From Burkholderiales bacterium (GTDB lineage Bacteria; Pseudomonadota; Gammaproteobacteria; Burkholderiales; JAHFRG01): DNA of 62,758 nucleotides. The DNA lies in the NCBI GenBank assembly GCA_035518095.1, contig DATIXX010000014.1, positions 1 to 62,758 of the forward strand, read 5' to 3'. Every line of letters starts with the position of its first letter. Within the stretch, counting starts at the first letter, position 1. A model generated the notes under the pieces. It saw only the letters and a program-made list of their open reading frames with translations. It did no database searches and was not told where the DNA came from. A program made the translations under genes and the position numbers. Shown piece after piece: positions 25,062 through 34,812 of the stretch.

Positions 25062-27563
25062 TTAATTGCGTAAGGGTTTGCCGGTCTTCAGCGTGTACTC
25101 TATGCGCGCCTGCGTTTTTTCAGTCGCCAAGAGCTCGATGAACGCTTCCCTCTCCAAATCCAGATACCACTGTTCGTCCACCAGGCTGCCGGCTTCCACG
25201 TCGCCGCCGCAAAGCACGTGCGCGATTTTCGATCCTATAAAATAGTCATGTTCGGAAATGAATCCGCCTTCGAGCATATTGGTCATTGCCATTTTAAAAG
25301 TGGCGACGGCGCTTCGGCCGGCGGCTGGAACGGTCACCCCTTTGAGCGGCGGCCGGTAACCCGCCTCCGCCAGCGCGCGCACTTCAGCCTTTGCCACGTA
25401 CAGGAGTTCGAACCGATTCATGACCACCTTGTCGCAACTGCGGAGATAGCCGATTTCCTTTGCGTGGTCGGCACTCTTGCTTACCTGCGCTCTGGCAACC
25501 GCTTCAAAATACCGTTGCAGGAAAGGAAAGGCGTTGCCGCCTTTGGCGTCCAAAACCGCCCTGAATGCGAGTTCCTTGCACCCGCCTCCGCCGGGCAGCA
25601 ATCCCACGCCCGCCTCCACCAGCCCGATATAACTTTCAAGCGCCGCTGCCACACGGTCGCAGTGCATGGCGAACTCGCAACCTCCGCCCAGCGCCATTCC
25701 GTCCACTGCGGCCACCGTGGGAATGGCCGAGTATTTCAGCGCCTGAGTCGTTTCTTGGAATCGCGCAATCATGGCTTCGACTTTACCCAGTTTATCCGCC
25801 ATTAGCGCGTCGGCCATATGTAACTTGTGTGCGGCTTTCAAAACCAGCGACGATGCTGCGCTGGCATATTTTTTGACCATGACGCCCAATTCCGAGGTTT
25901 TCTCTCCAGTGCTTTGGTCGCGCATTTTGGTCAAATTTGCACCCAACGAAAACGGTGCTTCGGTTTGCCAAATAACCAGTCCTTGGTTGTTGCGCTCGCC
26001 TTCTTCGATTGCCCGCAGCACGCCCTCCAACACCTCGCCATCGATGGTGTGCATCTTGCTCTTAAAGCTGACGATGGCAATGTCATCGCCGGTGTGCCAC
26101 ATGCGCACTGCGTCGGTTTCAAAAATGGTTGTGCCGTATGTCCGCTCTTCGCCGAGCAGCGAATCCGGAAACAGTTGCCGACGGTAAACCGCGAGCGTCG
26201 AGCGGGGCCGAAAGGTACTCTGCGCCGGTGAATAGGAACCTTCCGGCCGGTGTACGCCGGTGGGCCCGATTTCCCGCACCCATTCAGGCAAGGCTACCGT
26301 GGCCAGGGTTTTGCCCGCGGCAATATTCTCATTAATGCGGCCCGCGATCCGGCTCCAGCCCGCCGCTTGCCAGGTCTCAAAAGGCCCGCGCTGCCAACCA
26401 AAACCCCAGCGCATGGCGAGATCCACATCGCGCGCATTATCCGCAATATCCTCAAGCTGCACTGCGCAGTATTGAAATAATTCGCGGAAAATCGCCCAAA
26501 GGAACTGCGCGTGCGGATGCGGGTTCGCGAAGAGCTGCGCGAATTTTTCTTCAATGTTTTTGTTTTTCAGGATTTGCCGGATTTCCTCGTCCACGACTCG
26601 GCCGGCCGGATGATAGTCACCTTTGGCCGGATCCAGCACATGAATCTCCTTGCCCACTTTGCGGTACACGCCCACCCGCGTCTTCTGCCCGAGCGCTCCG
26701 CTGTCAACCAGCGCCTTGAGCCACGGCGGAACATCATAGTACTTGTGCCACGGATCGTCGGGCAGCGCATCCCGCAACGTGTTCACTACGTGCACAAGGG
26801 TATCCAACCCGACCAGATCTGCAGTGCGGAAGGTGGCGCTCTTCGGACGCCCGATGAGCGGGCCGGTCAGCGCATCCACCACATCAAATCCGAGCCCGAA
26901 CTTCTGGGCATAGTGCATCGTCGCGAGCATTCCGAAAACACCTATGCGGTTGGCAATGAAATTGGGCGTGTCTTTTGCATGGATCACGCCTTTCCCGAGA
27001 GTCGTCACCAGAAATTTTTCCAAGCGGTCGAGCAAGCTCGGATTCGTCGTTTCGCAGCGAATGACCTCGACCAGATGCATATAACGCGGCGGGTTGAAAA
27101 AATGCACTCCGCAAAAGCGTTGACGGACATTTTCCGGCAATGTCTGAGCCAGCCGGTTTATGGAAAGTCCGGAGGTGTTGCTGGCAAAAATCGTGTTCGG
27201 GCCCAGATGCGGCACGACTTTCCCGTATAGGTCCATTTTCCAGTCCATGCGCTCCGAAATCGCTTCTACCACGATATCGCACTCACGGAGCAGGTCGAGG
27301 TTCTGATCGTAATTGGCCTGACGAATATAGGAAGCACGGGATGTCACGGACATCGGACTGGGTTCAAGCCTTTTCAGATTATCCAGCGCTTTCTGCACGT
27401 TGGCATTCGGGTTGCCTTCTTTGGCGGACAGTTCGAATAATATGACCTCGACATTCGCGTTTGCCAAATGCGCGGCAATCTGCGCGCCCATCACGCCTGC
27501 ACCCAACACCGCCGCTTTGCGCACGATATACGGCAAGTCCAGTGAAATATGTTGCTCTCGCAT
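25062..27563 (-). CDS. fadN: 3-hydroxyacyl-CoA dehydrogenase / enoyl-CoA hydratase, FadN type
   Basis: The 833-residue bifunctional enzyme has the dehydrogenase first and the hydratase last, the FadN (B. subtilis YusL) order rather than that of E. coli FadB. The NAD-binding motif AAVLGAGVMGAQIAAHLA lies near residue 13, and FFNPPRYMHLVEVI follows. The C-terminal crotonase domain keeps both catalytic glutamates, in GGGCEFAMHCDR and GLVEAGVGLLPGGGG. Together these steps hydrate and oxidise enoyl-CoA. It starts 13 bases after fadL and is followed by the thiolase gene. Confidence 0.93.
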   Translation of the reverse strand: MREQHISLDLPYIVRKAAVLGAGVMGAQIAAHLANANVEVILFELSAKEGNPNANVQKALDNLKRLEPSPMSVTSRASYIRQANYDQNLDLLRECDIVVEAISERMDWKMDLYGKVVPHLGPNTIFASNTSGLSINRLAQTLPENVRQRFCGVHFFNPPRYMHLVEVIRCETTNPSLLDRLEKFLVTTLGKGVIHAKDTPNFIANRIGVFGMLATMHYAQKFGLGFDVVDALTGPLIGRPKSATFRTADLVGLDTLVHVVNTLRDALPDDPWHKYYDVPPWLKALVDSGALGQKTRVGVYRKVGKEIHVLDPAKGDYHPAGRVVDEEIRQILKNKNIEEKFAQLFANPHPHAQFLWAIFRELFQYCAVQLEDIADNARDVDLAMRWGFGWQRGPFETWQAAGWSRIAGRINENIAAGKTLATVALPEWVREIGPTGVHRPEGSYSPAQSTFRPRSTLAVYRRQLFPDSLLGEERTYGTTIFETDAVRMWHTGDDIAIVSFKSKMHTIDGEVLEGVLRAIEEGERNNQGLVIWQTEAPFSLGANLTKMRDQSTGEKTSELGVMVKKYASAASSLVLKAAHKLHMADALMADKLGKVEAMIARFQETTQALKYSAIPTVAAVDGMALGGGCEFAMHCDRVAAALESYIGLVEAGVGLLPGGGGCKELAFRAVLDAKGGNAFPFLQRYFEAVARAQVSKSADHAKEIGYLRSCDKVVMNRFELLYVAKAEVRALAEAGYRPPLKGVTVPAAGRSAVATFKMAMTNMLEGGFISEHDYFIGSKIAHVLCGGDVEAGSLVDEQWYLDLEREAFIELLATEKTQARIEYTLKTGKPLRN

Positions 27564-27576
27564 CGCGGCACAAGTC

Positions 27577-28878
27577 CTAAAATTCGTGGTTGTACTGCAG
27601 GCTTAGAATATTCGCGTCGGCACTAAATGTGCCGACAAGGAATCCACCGCCCGACGCCAGCTGGTTATTGGCGATACCGCCATTGTTAAAGAATAAGTGC
27701 TGGTAGGCGAGATCCACCGAGTCTGCTTTGGAATACTTGTAATTGAGTCCCGCCGCAAGCAGTTTGCGGTGGCTGTCGGGTATGGCTGCCGTGCGGAAGC
27801 CATCCCGCACCGGACTTTGGTCAAAGCCGATGCCGCCGCGCAGCTTCAGGCGATCCGTATAGCGGTAAGTCGCGCCGAGCGAGCCACGAAATGTATTGCG
27901 CCAATTTTCAGGCGTAACGCTGGTCTGCCCGTTCGCGAATACCAGCGCGATCTGGTTGAAATAGCTCCAGCGGGTGAATGTCAGATCGCTGAGCAACTCC
28001 CATCTTTCACCGATCGCCTGAACCGCGCTCAGAGAAATGGTGTCGGGCAGCGTGATCGCCGCTGTCATTTTGCTGTTGGCAAAGCGCGGGTCGCCCACTA
28101 AAGCAGCCGGCACGTTGCTAAACGACGCGCTCCCAACCAAGGTTTGGTGGACCGGCGAACGATAAGCGACGCCCACCCTCGTGGCGGTGGAAAACTGAAA
28201 CAGCGCGCCGAGGTTGTAGCCATAGGCCCAGCTATTCCCAGCCGCTTCGACCGCGCCGTCCGCCGATTGCGGCACACCGCCGGAAATCAAACCAAAATCG
28301 ATGGCCCTGCTGAGGCTGGCGTTAATGTACTGGGCGTTGAATCCTCCACCAAACGATACGTGATCGCTCAGTTTAAACGCCAGGCTGGGATTGAGATCGA
28401 ACGTCTGGAGTTGGCTCTTCAGCGCTTGGTAGCGTCCCACCCAGGTTCCGTTATATTCGGTAAGCAAGCCGAACGGCGTGCTAACGCCAAAACCGTATTT
28501 AATGTCAGGAGAAATATCGGTCACCAAGTAGAAATTGGGAACCACAAACCCTTTGGCCGCCCCGCTGCCGTCATTTCCAGTCAACGGGCCGCCGGCGGTA
28601 AACGAACCCGCGTTATTGAATGTCAGCGAAGGAATGACGCCGTGGGCTCCCAACGACAACTGAGTGCCGGAAATCAGCACCATAGCCGCAGGATTATAAA
28701 AAACCGTACTTGCGTCTTCGCCGCTCGCCGCGCTTCCGGCAAATGCCACGCCCATTCCACTCCCGCTTTGCTCGTTCAAGGCAAAACCTGCCGCGAGCGC
28801 GCCGCCTGTTAATCCCCAGAATAATGCGCCCAATCCCGCGAGTGTTGTTGATGTGTATAAGAACCCTGTTTTCTTCAT
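27577..28878 (-). CDS. fadL: Outer-membrane long-chain fatty acid transporter, FadL family
   Basis: A 433-residue beta-barrel importer for hydrophobic acids. A signal peptide covers about residues 1-30. The mature protein starts with GFALNEQSGSGMGVAFAGSAA, the family hatch-domain signature, followed by ASTVFYNPAAM. The C-terminus ends in Phe (LQYNHEF), as outer-membrane barrels usually do. The start at 28878 has AAGGA five to nine bases upstream; the frame extends 44 codons further back without signal features. Its place among beta-oxidation genes fits fatty-acid uptake. Confidence 0.93.
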   Translation of the reverse strand: MKKTGFLYTSTTLAGLGALFWGLTGGALAAGFALNEQSGSGMGVAFAGSAASGEDASTVFYNPAAMVLISGTQLSLGAHGVIPSLTFNNAGSFTAGGPLTGNDGSGAAKGFVVPNFYLVTDISPDIKYGFGVSTPFGLLTEYNGTWVGRYQALKSQLQTFDLNPSLAFKLSDHVSFGGGFNAQYINASLSRAIDFGLISGGVPQSADGAVEAAGNSWAYGYNLGALFQFSTATRVGVAYRSPVHQTLVGSASFSNVPAALVGDPRFANSKMTAAITLPDTISLSAVQAIGERWELLSDLTFTRWSYFNQIALVFANGQTSVTPENWRNTFRGSLGATYRYTDRLKLRGGIGFDQSPVRDGFRTAAIPDSHRKLLAAGLNYKYSKADSVDLAYQHLFFNNGGIANNQLASGGGFLVGTFSADANILSLQYNHEF

Positions 28879-28972
28879 ATTTGATTCCTTATGCAAGGAC
28901 CTCGCCAAACCGCCACCGAATCCAACGGATATCCGACAAAATATGCTGCGCAATGAACGAAAAAACTGCACA

Positions 28973-29374
28973 TTATTCCGGCGGAACGACACGCGGCTTC
29001 CTGTTTTCATCTACCGCCACATATGTCAGCGTCGCCTCAGTCACCTTTACACATTCCACGTCCAGTGGACCGCGCTGCGCATACACTTCAACGTCAACCG
29101 TGATCGAGGTGCGTCCGACGCGCACGATGTCGGCGTATAGGGTTACCAAATCGCCCACAAACACCGGCTGCTTGAACAAAAACGAGTTCACGGCTACCGT
29201 GGCCACTCGGCCGCGCGCGCGGCGTATGGCCGGTATGCTTCCCGCGATATCCACTTGCGACATAATCCAGCCCCCAAAGATATCGCCGACGAAATTCGCA
29301 TCGCAAGGCATCGACACAACCCGCAGCGCGGGTTGCTTGTCATGCGGCAGCGTAGCTTTTTCTATGTCAGCCAT
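28973..29374 (-). CDS. yciA: Acyl-CoA thioesterase, YciA family
   Basis: The 133-residue hot-dog thioesterase has the YciA/BACH pattern: MPCDANFVGDIFGGWIMSQVDIAGSIPA with the catalytic Asp, followed by VNSFLFKQPVFVGDLVTLYADIVRVGRTSITVDVEV. It hydrolyses a range of acyl-CoAs in the cytoplasm. Its ATG lies inside the last codons of the acyl-CoA synthetase gene (13-base overlap), which points to coupled synthesis. Confidence 0.9.
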   Translation of the reverse strand: MADIEKATLPHDKQPALRVVSMPCDANFVGDIFGGWIMSQVDIAGSIPAIRRARGRVATVAVNSFLFKQPVFVGDLVTLYADIVRVGRTSITVDVEVYAQRGPLDVECVKVTEATLTYVAVDENRKPRVVPPE

Positions 29375-31233
29375 GTTCGGTGCCCTTCATAAAGCTTGGC
29401 GAGCTGCTTTTTGTAACGCTCCATCAATTGTAGCCGACGCATTTTAAGAGTTGGCGTGAGCAGGCCATTCTCAACGCTCCACGGCTCCAGCAAAAGCGCT
29501 GCCCGCCGCACCTGCGCATGGCCCGGGAAATCCTGCAATTGCACCGAAATCCGCTTGAGCGCCAGCTGTTCAGCAAGCTCGCTTTGCAAGGCATCGGGCG
29601 CCAGAGGATCGAGTCCCAACTCCGCTGCAAGCTTTTTCCACTGCCCTTCATTCACCACCGCAAGCGCCGAAAGATAAGGGCGCGCCTCGCCGATTACCAT
29701 GATCTGCTCGAACAGGGGATCGCGCGCTATCGCCGCTTCCATGTCGAATGGCGGGACTTTTTCTCCGTTCGACATGACAATGATTTCTTTTAGGCGGCCG
29801 GTGATGTAGAACTTGCCGGCAGCATCCATGCGCGCGGTATCTCCCGAATTAAGCCACCCATCGGAGCTAATTATCTCCCGGGTGGCTTCAGGATTGTTCC
29901 AGTAACCGAGCATGACGTTGCACCCTTTCACCAGCAATGCATCGTTTTCACCGATGCGCAGTTCTACATTGGGTATGGGCGGCCCGATACTCGCCGGAAC
30001 ATTATCATGTAAGCGGTTTACGCACACCACCGGGCTGGCCTCGGTCAAACCATAGCCCTGTATTAGCGGCAGGCCCAAGGCGATGAAGACCCTGGAAATC
30101 TCGGGCGCCAGCGCGGCGCCGCCGGTTATCGCGGTTTGCAGCCTCCCTCCAAATTTCGCCATTACTTTCGTTGCTACCAGTTTATTCAACAAAGGCCAAA
30201 GCAGATGCCCAACCCGCCATGGGCCGCGTTTCTGCTTGTGTTCAAAGCGGCTCCAGCCGATCGCAACAGTCAAATAAAAAAGCCGTCGCTTAAACGCAGG
30301 CCCGGCGTGAAGATGGGATCTGATTGCCGCATAAACCCGCTCGAATATTCGCGGCACCGAAACCAGAACTGTGGGACGGATTATCTGCAGGTCTTCCGCC
30401 AATAGCGGTATGGAACGCGCGTAAGCGATTGTCGCGCCGGCCATGACCGGCAGGTAATAGCCAACGGTGCGCTCGAAAGAATGCGAAAGCGGCAGGAACG
30501 ACAAAAACAGCGAGCCGGGCCGCACCTGCAGGGTTTCCAGTGAATTGTACACGTTGGACAAGATATTGTGATGGCTCAGCATCACCCCCTTGGGCCGCCC
30601 GGTGGTGCCTGAAGTGTAGATGATGGTGGCAAGCTCCTCCGGTTTTCGCGCAGTCTCCATTTCCGGCGTGCCTTCCTCAGGTAACCAGTCTTCCACTGCC
30701 GCGACGTGTGCATCAATTCTGTCAGCCAGGTCGATTCCGTTCAACACTAGAATTCGGTGCAGGCCGCACCCTTCCCACTCATCTTTCACCGCTTCAAGCT
30801 GCTTCCATTGCTCCAGATTTTCTAAAAGCAGAACTTTGACCCCGGCATCCTTCAAGATATAAGCTACATTGCTTGGGCGATCCTCGAAATAAAGCGGCAC
30901 CACCACCAGTCCCAATCCCATGGCCGCCTGATCCAGAATGACCCATACCGTACCATTGCGAAGCATCACGGCCACTTTGTCGCCCGGCGCAAGCTCCTCA
31001 CGCTTCAACGCCGTTTGCCAACGCATTACCTGGCGCTGCATCTGCTCCCAGGTGTAATCGCGCCAATTTCCGTGTTGCTGATTGAACTCGCGGCAGGCAA
31101 CGCCATCGGGCGTGCGCCTTACCCGCTCGCGGAACAGCCCGCTTAAGGTGCCTGCGGTTGCAACTGCAATCGCGTCCGTCTCCGGCAAATTCTGATTCAA
31201 ACTCTGTGCATTCACAAAATATTTCCGCACCAT
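29362..31233 (-). CDS. fadD: Long-chain fatty acid-CoA ligase
   Basis: A 623-residue AMP-forming synthetase activates fatty acids to acyl-CoA. The P-loop YTSGTTGRPKGVMLSH, the GYGLTEASPVVCVN motif and the GDTARMDAAGKFYITGRLKEIIV motif are all present. The length and the wide gap between motifs place it with the FAA1-like long-chain group rather than E. coli FadD. It starts three bases after the SDR stop and overlaps the thioesterase downstream. Confidence 0.93.
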   Translation of the reverse strand: MVRKYFVNAQSLNQNLPETDAIAVATAGTLSGLFRERVRRTPDGVACREFNQQHGNWRDYTWEQMQRQVMRWQTALKREELAPGDKVAVMLRNGTVWVILDQAAMGLGLVVVPLYFEDRPSNVAYILKDAGVKVLLLENLEQWKQLEAVKDEWEGCGLHRILVLNGIDLADRIDAHVAAVEDWLPEEGTPEMETARKPEELATIIYTSGTTGRPKGVMLSHHNILSNVYNSLETLQVRPGSLFLSFLPLSHSFERTVGYYLPVMAGATIAYARSIPLLAEDLQIIRPTVLVSVPRIFERVYAAIRSHLHAGPAFKRRLFYLTVAIGWSRFEHKQKRGPWRVGHLLWPLLNKLVATKVMAKFGGRLQTAITGGAALAPEISRVFIALGLPLIQGYGLTEASPVVCVNRLHDNVPASIGPPIPNVELRIGENDALLVKGCNVMLGYWNNPEATREIISSDGWLNSGDTARMDAAGKFYITGRLKEIIVMSNGEKVPPFDMEAAIARDPLFEQIMVIGEARPYLSALAVVNEGQWKKLAAELGLDPLAPDALQSELAEQLALKRISVQLQDFPGHAQVRRAALLLEPWSVENGLLTPTLKMRRLQLMERYKKQLAKLYEGHRTWLT

Positions 31234-31236
31234 ATT

Positions 31237-32055
31237 TTAGTCGAGAAACAAATCAGTCGCGAGCGTGGCGCCCGGCATTACCGCATATGCCGAAAAATCC
31301 GTCATGCCGGCGGAACGCAAGACATCCTCATCAATAAAATAATTGCCGGTCGTCTCACGACTGTCTTTATTGAAAATAACATAGGCTGCATCGGCCACGA
31401 TTTGCGGTTTCCGGCTCCTCTTGAAAACATCGACGGGGAAATGCACTTCGACTGCGGCGGTGGCAATGGCAGTGCGCGGCCACAGTGAATTTACCGCAAT
31501 TCCGTAGCCCGCAAGTTCCGCTGACATACCCAGGGTGCAAAGGCTCATGCCGTATTTGGAGATGGTGTAAGCGAGGTGGTCCTTGAACCATTTGGACTGC
31601 AAGTTGAGCGGCGGCGCTATATTCAGGATATGTGCATTCGTCGCGCGCTTAAGATAGGGGATGCATGCCTGCGAGCTAAAAAAGGCGCCGCGTACATTGA
31701 TTGAAAACATGAGATCGAAGCGCTTTGCCGGCGTGTTGGGCGTATCGGCAAGACTGATGGCGCCGGCATTGTTCACCAGAATATCAATTCCCCCAAAATG
31801 TTCCGCGGCGGTGGCGGCCGCCGCAGCAATTGCTGACTCATCACGCACATCGAGCTGTATCGGCAATGCATGACCGCCGGCTTCTTCTATTTCCTCCGCC
31901 ACGCTGTAGATCGTACCCAATAGCTTGAGATGGGGTGTAACCGTCTTGCCGGATACTACGATTTTTGCGCCGTCGCGCGCACAGCGCAGCGCAATTGCGC
32001 GCCCGATGCCACGCGAGGCACCGGTGATGAATATTGTCTTTCCCTCAAGCGGCAT
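31237..32055 (-). CDS. Short-chain dehydrogenase, HSDL2-like
   Basis: The 272-residue SDR has the NAD(P)-binding TGASRGIGRAIA at residues 11-22, NNAG at 95-98 and the catalytic Tyr163 and Lys167 in AYTISKYGM. The usual catalytic Ser is replaced: the strand reads ILNIAPPLNL, with Ala147 where HSDL2-type proteins generally have Ser. The HSDL2 group is linked to lipid metabolism, which agrees with the fadE and fadD neighbours. Substrate is unknown and activity may be altered. Confidence 0.87.
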   Translation of the reverse strand: MPLEGKTIFITGASRGIGRAIALRCARDGAKIVVSGKTVTPHLKLLGTIYSVAEEIEEAGGHALPIQLDVRDESAIAAAAATAAEHFGGIDILVNNAGAISLADTPNTPAKRFDLMFSINVRGAFFSSQACIPYLKRATNAHILNIAPPLNLQSKWFKDHLAYTISKYGMSLCTLGMSAELAGYGIAVNSLWPRTAIATAAVEVHFPVDVFKRSRKPQIVADAAYVIFNKDSRETTGNYFIDEDVLRSAGMTDFSAYAVMPGATLATDLFLD

Positions 32056-32112
32056 GGCTGATTGGCGCGCTTTTCAGACAATGCCACGGAGTTTCCGGGG
32101 AAACTATCCGTA

Positions 32113-34593
32113 TCAAGCCGTCTTCCTGCCAGCCGGTACCACGTTGCTTTCCGCCGCCCCGTTCGGGACGCGCATTCCGGCACCGAAATCGGATGGAAAA
32201 TCGTCCACCATGATGACTTCGCGGCGCAGCGCCTGCGCTTTCGCCAATATCTGCATTTCGGCCGCGCTGATGATTCCTTCCCGCACGGCCTGGGCCGTGG
32301 TTTCCTCGGTTGTTTTGCCCTCGATGCGCTCGGCTTTCACTGCGTCGCGGATTTTAGCTTCAATTGCTTCGGCTGCAATTACGCTCTGTAGCGCGAGATC
32401 GAGGCACCCTACCGAATCGGCCTCGTTGGCTGGAACATAGATTCCCGCGGTAAGTCTGTCGCGAGTGGCAGAAGGTTCAAGAAGTAGACTCGCGACTTGC
32501 CAGCCCAACTTATCGCTCGGCGGGCAGAAGGTTTTGCCCAGAGGGAACACCATGCGCCGCAGCAGCCACGCCCAGCCTTTGACGGGAAAGTTATCGAGTA
32601 CACCACCGATGGCCTCCTGCATGCGCCACAACGATTCCTGCAAAGACCAATGTACCAAAGGCAAATCGGGGCGCTGCCTGCCCTCATCTTCGTAGCGCTT
32701 CAATACTGCGGAACAGAGGTAAAGCAGGCTCAACACGTCACCAATCCGAGCCGAAATTTTTTCCTTGCGTTTCAGTCTTCCCCCGAGTACCAACAATGCC
32801 ACATCCGCCACCAGCGCAAACCCGCTGCTCATGCGTGTCAGTTGCCGGAAATAGCTTGCAGTATCCGACGCGTTGGGAACGCGCGCGAACCGCGCACCGG
32901 TTAATCCCAGGAACAGCGAATGTGCAGCATTGCTTAAAGTAAAGCGCATATGTCCGAACAATGCGCAGTCGAAATCACGCAATGCTTTTTCCTCATCGCG
33001 ATTGCTTGCGGCGTCAATTTCCTGCAGCAGATAGGGGTGGCAGCGGATCGCGCCCTGCCCGAAGATTATCATGCTGCGCGTCAGGATATTCGCCCCCTCG
33101 ACGGTGATGCCGACCGGAATTTGCTGGTAGGCGCGTGCCAGATAATTGCTGGGGCCCATGCAAATCCCCTTGCCGCCGTGCACGTCCATCGCGTCGTTAA
33201 TCACCAGGCGCGCGCGCTCGGTGAGGTGGTATTTGACAATGGCTGAAATCACTGCAGGTTTTTCGCCGAGATCCAGTGCCCCCGCGGTCATGACGCGCGC
33301 CGCATCCATCATATAGGTGTTACCGCCGATGCGTGCCAGCGCTTCCTCCACGCCTTCGAATTTGCCGATCGGGGTCTTAAACTGAACCCTTACACGGGCA
33401 TAAGCGCCGGTCACGCGCGTCGCAAGCTTCGCCATGCCGGTACAGCTGCCCGGCAGAGAAATGGAGCGTCCCGCCGCCAGGCAATTCATCAGCATGCGCC
33501 AGCCGTGGCCGGCACGCTCCGCTCCTCCGATCACCCAATCCATGGGGATGAACACGTCCTTTCCGGAGTTCGGTCCATTCTGGAAAACTGCATTGAGAGG
33601 AAAATGGCGGCGCCCGATGTTCACACCCGGCGTATCGGTCGGTATCAGCGCCAGGGTGATGCCGACCTCTTCATTTGCGCCGAGCAAACGATCGGGATCA
33701 TAAAGCTTGAACGCCAGGCCAAGCAGGGTTGCCACCGGGCCCAGCGTAATGTAGCGTTTTTCCCAAGTGACACGGATTCCCAAAATATCCTGCTGGCCCT
33801 CGAACTCGCTGCGGCATACAATGCCGTAATCCGGAATTGAACCTGCGTCCGAACCGGCTTCGGGTCCGGTCAATGCAAAGCATGGAAGTTCCTGTCCGCG
33901 CGCGAGGCGCGGCAGATAATGATTTTTCTGCGCCTCGGTACCGTAGTGCAAAAGCAGCTCCGCCGGGCCCAGGGAATTGGGAACCATCACTGAAACCGCC
34001 GCCGTGCCGCTGCGGGATGCAAGCTTGGTTATCACCGCCGAATGCGCCAGCGCGGAAAAACCCTTACCCCCGTATTGCTTGGGAATGATCATTCCGAAGA
34101 ATCCCTGATCTTTAATGTACTGCCAAACTTCCGGGGGCAGATCGTAAAGCTCGTGCGTGATGCGCCATTCATCCAGCATCGAACACAGCTGCTCCACCGG
34201 CCCGTCCAGGAACGCCTGCTCTTCGGTGCTGAGCTGCGGCTTGGGCAGTGCAAGGAGCTTTCCCCAGTTGGGGCGGCCGCCGAACAATTCGCCTTCCCAC
34301 CACACAGTGCCTGCGTCCAAAGCGTCCCGTTCGGTTTGCGAAACCTGCGGCAGATTATTTTTGAACCAATGTAGGAGCGGCTCGCTGATCAGTCGCGAGC
34401 GCACTGAAGGAAGATTAAGAGTGAGGGAAATCGCAAAAATGATCCACAACAGTACGCTCAACACCGGAACTGAATGGATGGTTACCACGGCAAGCGCGAG
34501 GACAACAGCGCTCCATATCCAGCCGCGGGCGCGATGGTAGGCCAGCGCCCACGCCAGCGCCAGAGCAACGGGTATCCAGAACCATATCGTCAT
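32113..34593 (-). CDS. fadE: Acyl-CoA dehydrogenase, FadE type
   Basis: The 826-residue flavoenzyme makes the 2,3-double bond in the first oxidation step. Two hydrophobic N-terminal segments (residues 1-60) probably attach it to the inner membrane. FAD and substrate motifs are CFALTGPEAGSDAGSIP and the VHGGKGICMGPSNYLARAYQQIPV region. It ends with the FadE-specific C-terminal domain. Length is close to E. coli FadE (814). It lies between the Liv-type importer genes and the SDR gene; 219 bp upstream are without a convincing gene and could carry its promoter. Confidence 0.94.
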   Translation of the reverse strand: MTIWFWIPVALALAWALAYHRARGWIWSAVVLALAVVTIHSVPVLSVLLWIIFAISLTLNLPSVRSRLISEPLLHWFKNNLPQVSQTERDALDAGTVWWEGELFGGRPNWGKLLALPKPQLSTEEQAFLDGPVEQLCSMLDEWRITHELYDLPPEVWQYIKDQGFFGMIIPKQYGGKGFSALAHSAVITKLASRSGTAAVSVMVPNSLGPAELLLHYGTEAQKNHYLPRLARGQELPCFALTGPEAGSDAGSIPDYGIVCRSEFEGQQDILGIRVTWEKRYITLGPVATLLGLAFKLYDPDRLLGANEEVGITLALIPTDTPGVNIGRRHFPLNAVFQNGPNSGKDVFIPMDWVIGGAERAGHGWRMLMNCLAAGRSISLPGSCTGMAKLATRVTGAYARVRVQFKTPIGKFEGVEEALARIGGNTYMMDAARVMTAGALDLGEKPAVISAIVKYHLTERARLVINDAMDVHGGKGICMGPSNYLARAYQQIPVGITVEGANILTRSMIIFGQGAIRCHPYLLQEIDAASNRDEEKALRDFDCALFGHMRFTLSNAAHSLFLGLTGARFARVPNASDTASYFRQLTRMSSGFALVADVALLVLGGRLKRKEKISARIGDVLSLLYLCSAVLKRYEDEGRQRPDLPLVHWSLQESLWRMQEAIGGVLDNFPVKGWAWLLRRMVFPLGKTFCPPSDKLGWQVASLLLEPSATRDRLTAGIYVPANEADSVGCLDLALQSVIAAEAIEAKIRDAVKAERIEGKTTEETTAQAVREGIISAAEMQILAKAQALRREVIMVDDFPSDFGAGMRVPNGAAESNVVPAGRKTA

Positions 34594-34812
34594 GAAGGTG
34601 ATACCTCTTTCCAGCGCCGGACGATGACTTCCATATGGGTCGCGTCTACCAACCCAGAAATAAGTTCTACATTAGGCAGGGTGCTATTTCCACCGCGATC
34701 TTCGTTCGAATTCCTCAACGTTTCGACGTTGGAGGTACTCATACCGGAGCTACCGCGGAATAAGCGTACGTTGGCATTGTAGTCCAGCGCCTGACCGCCG
34801 TAACGTGGATAT

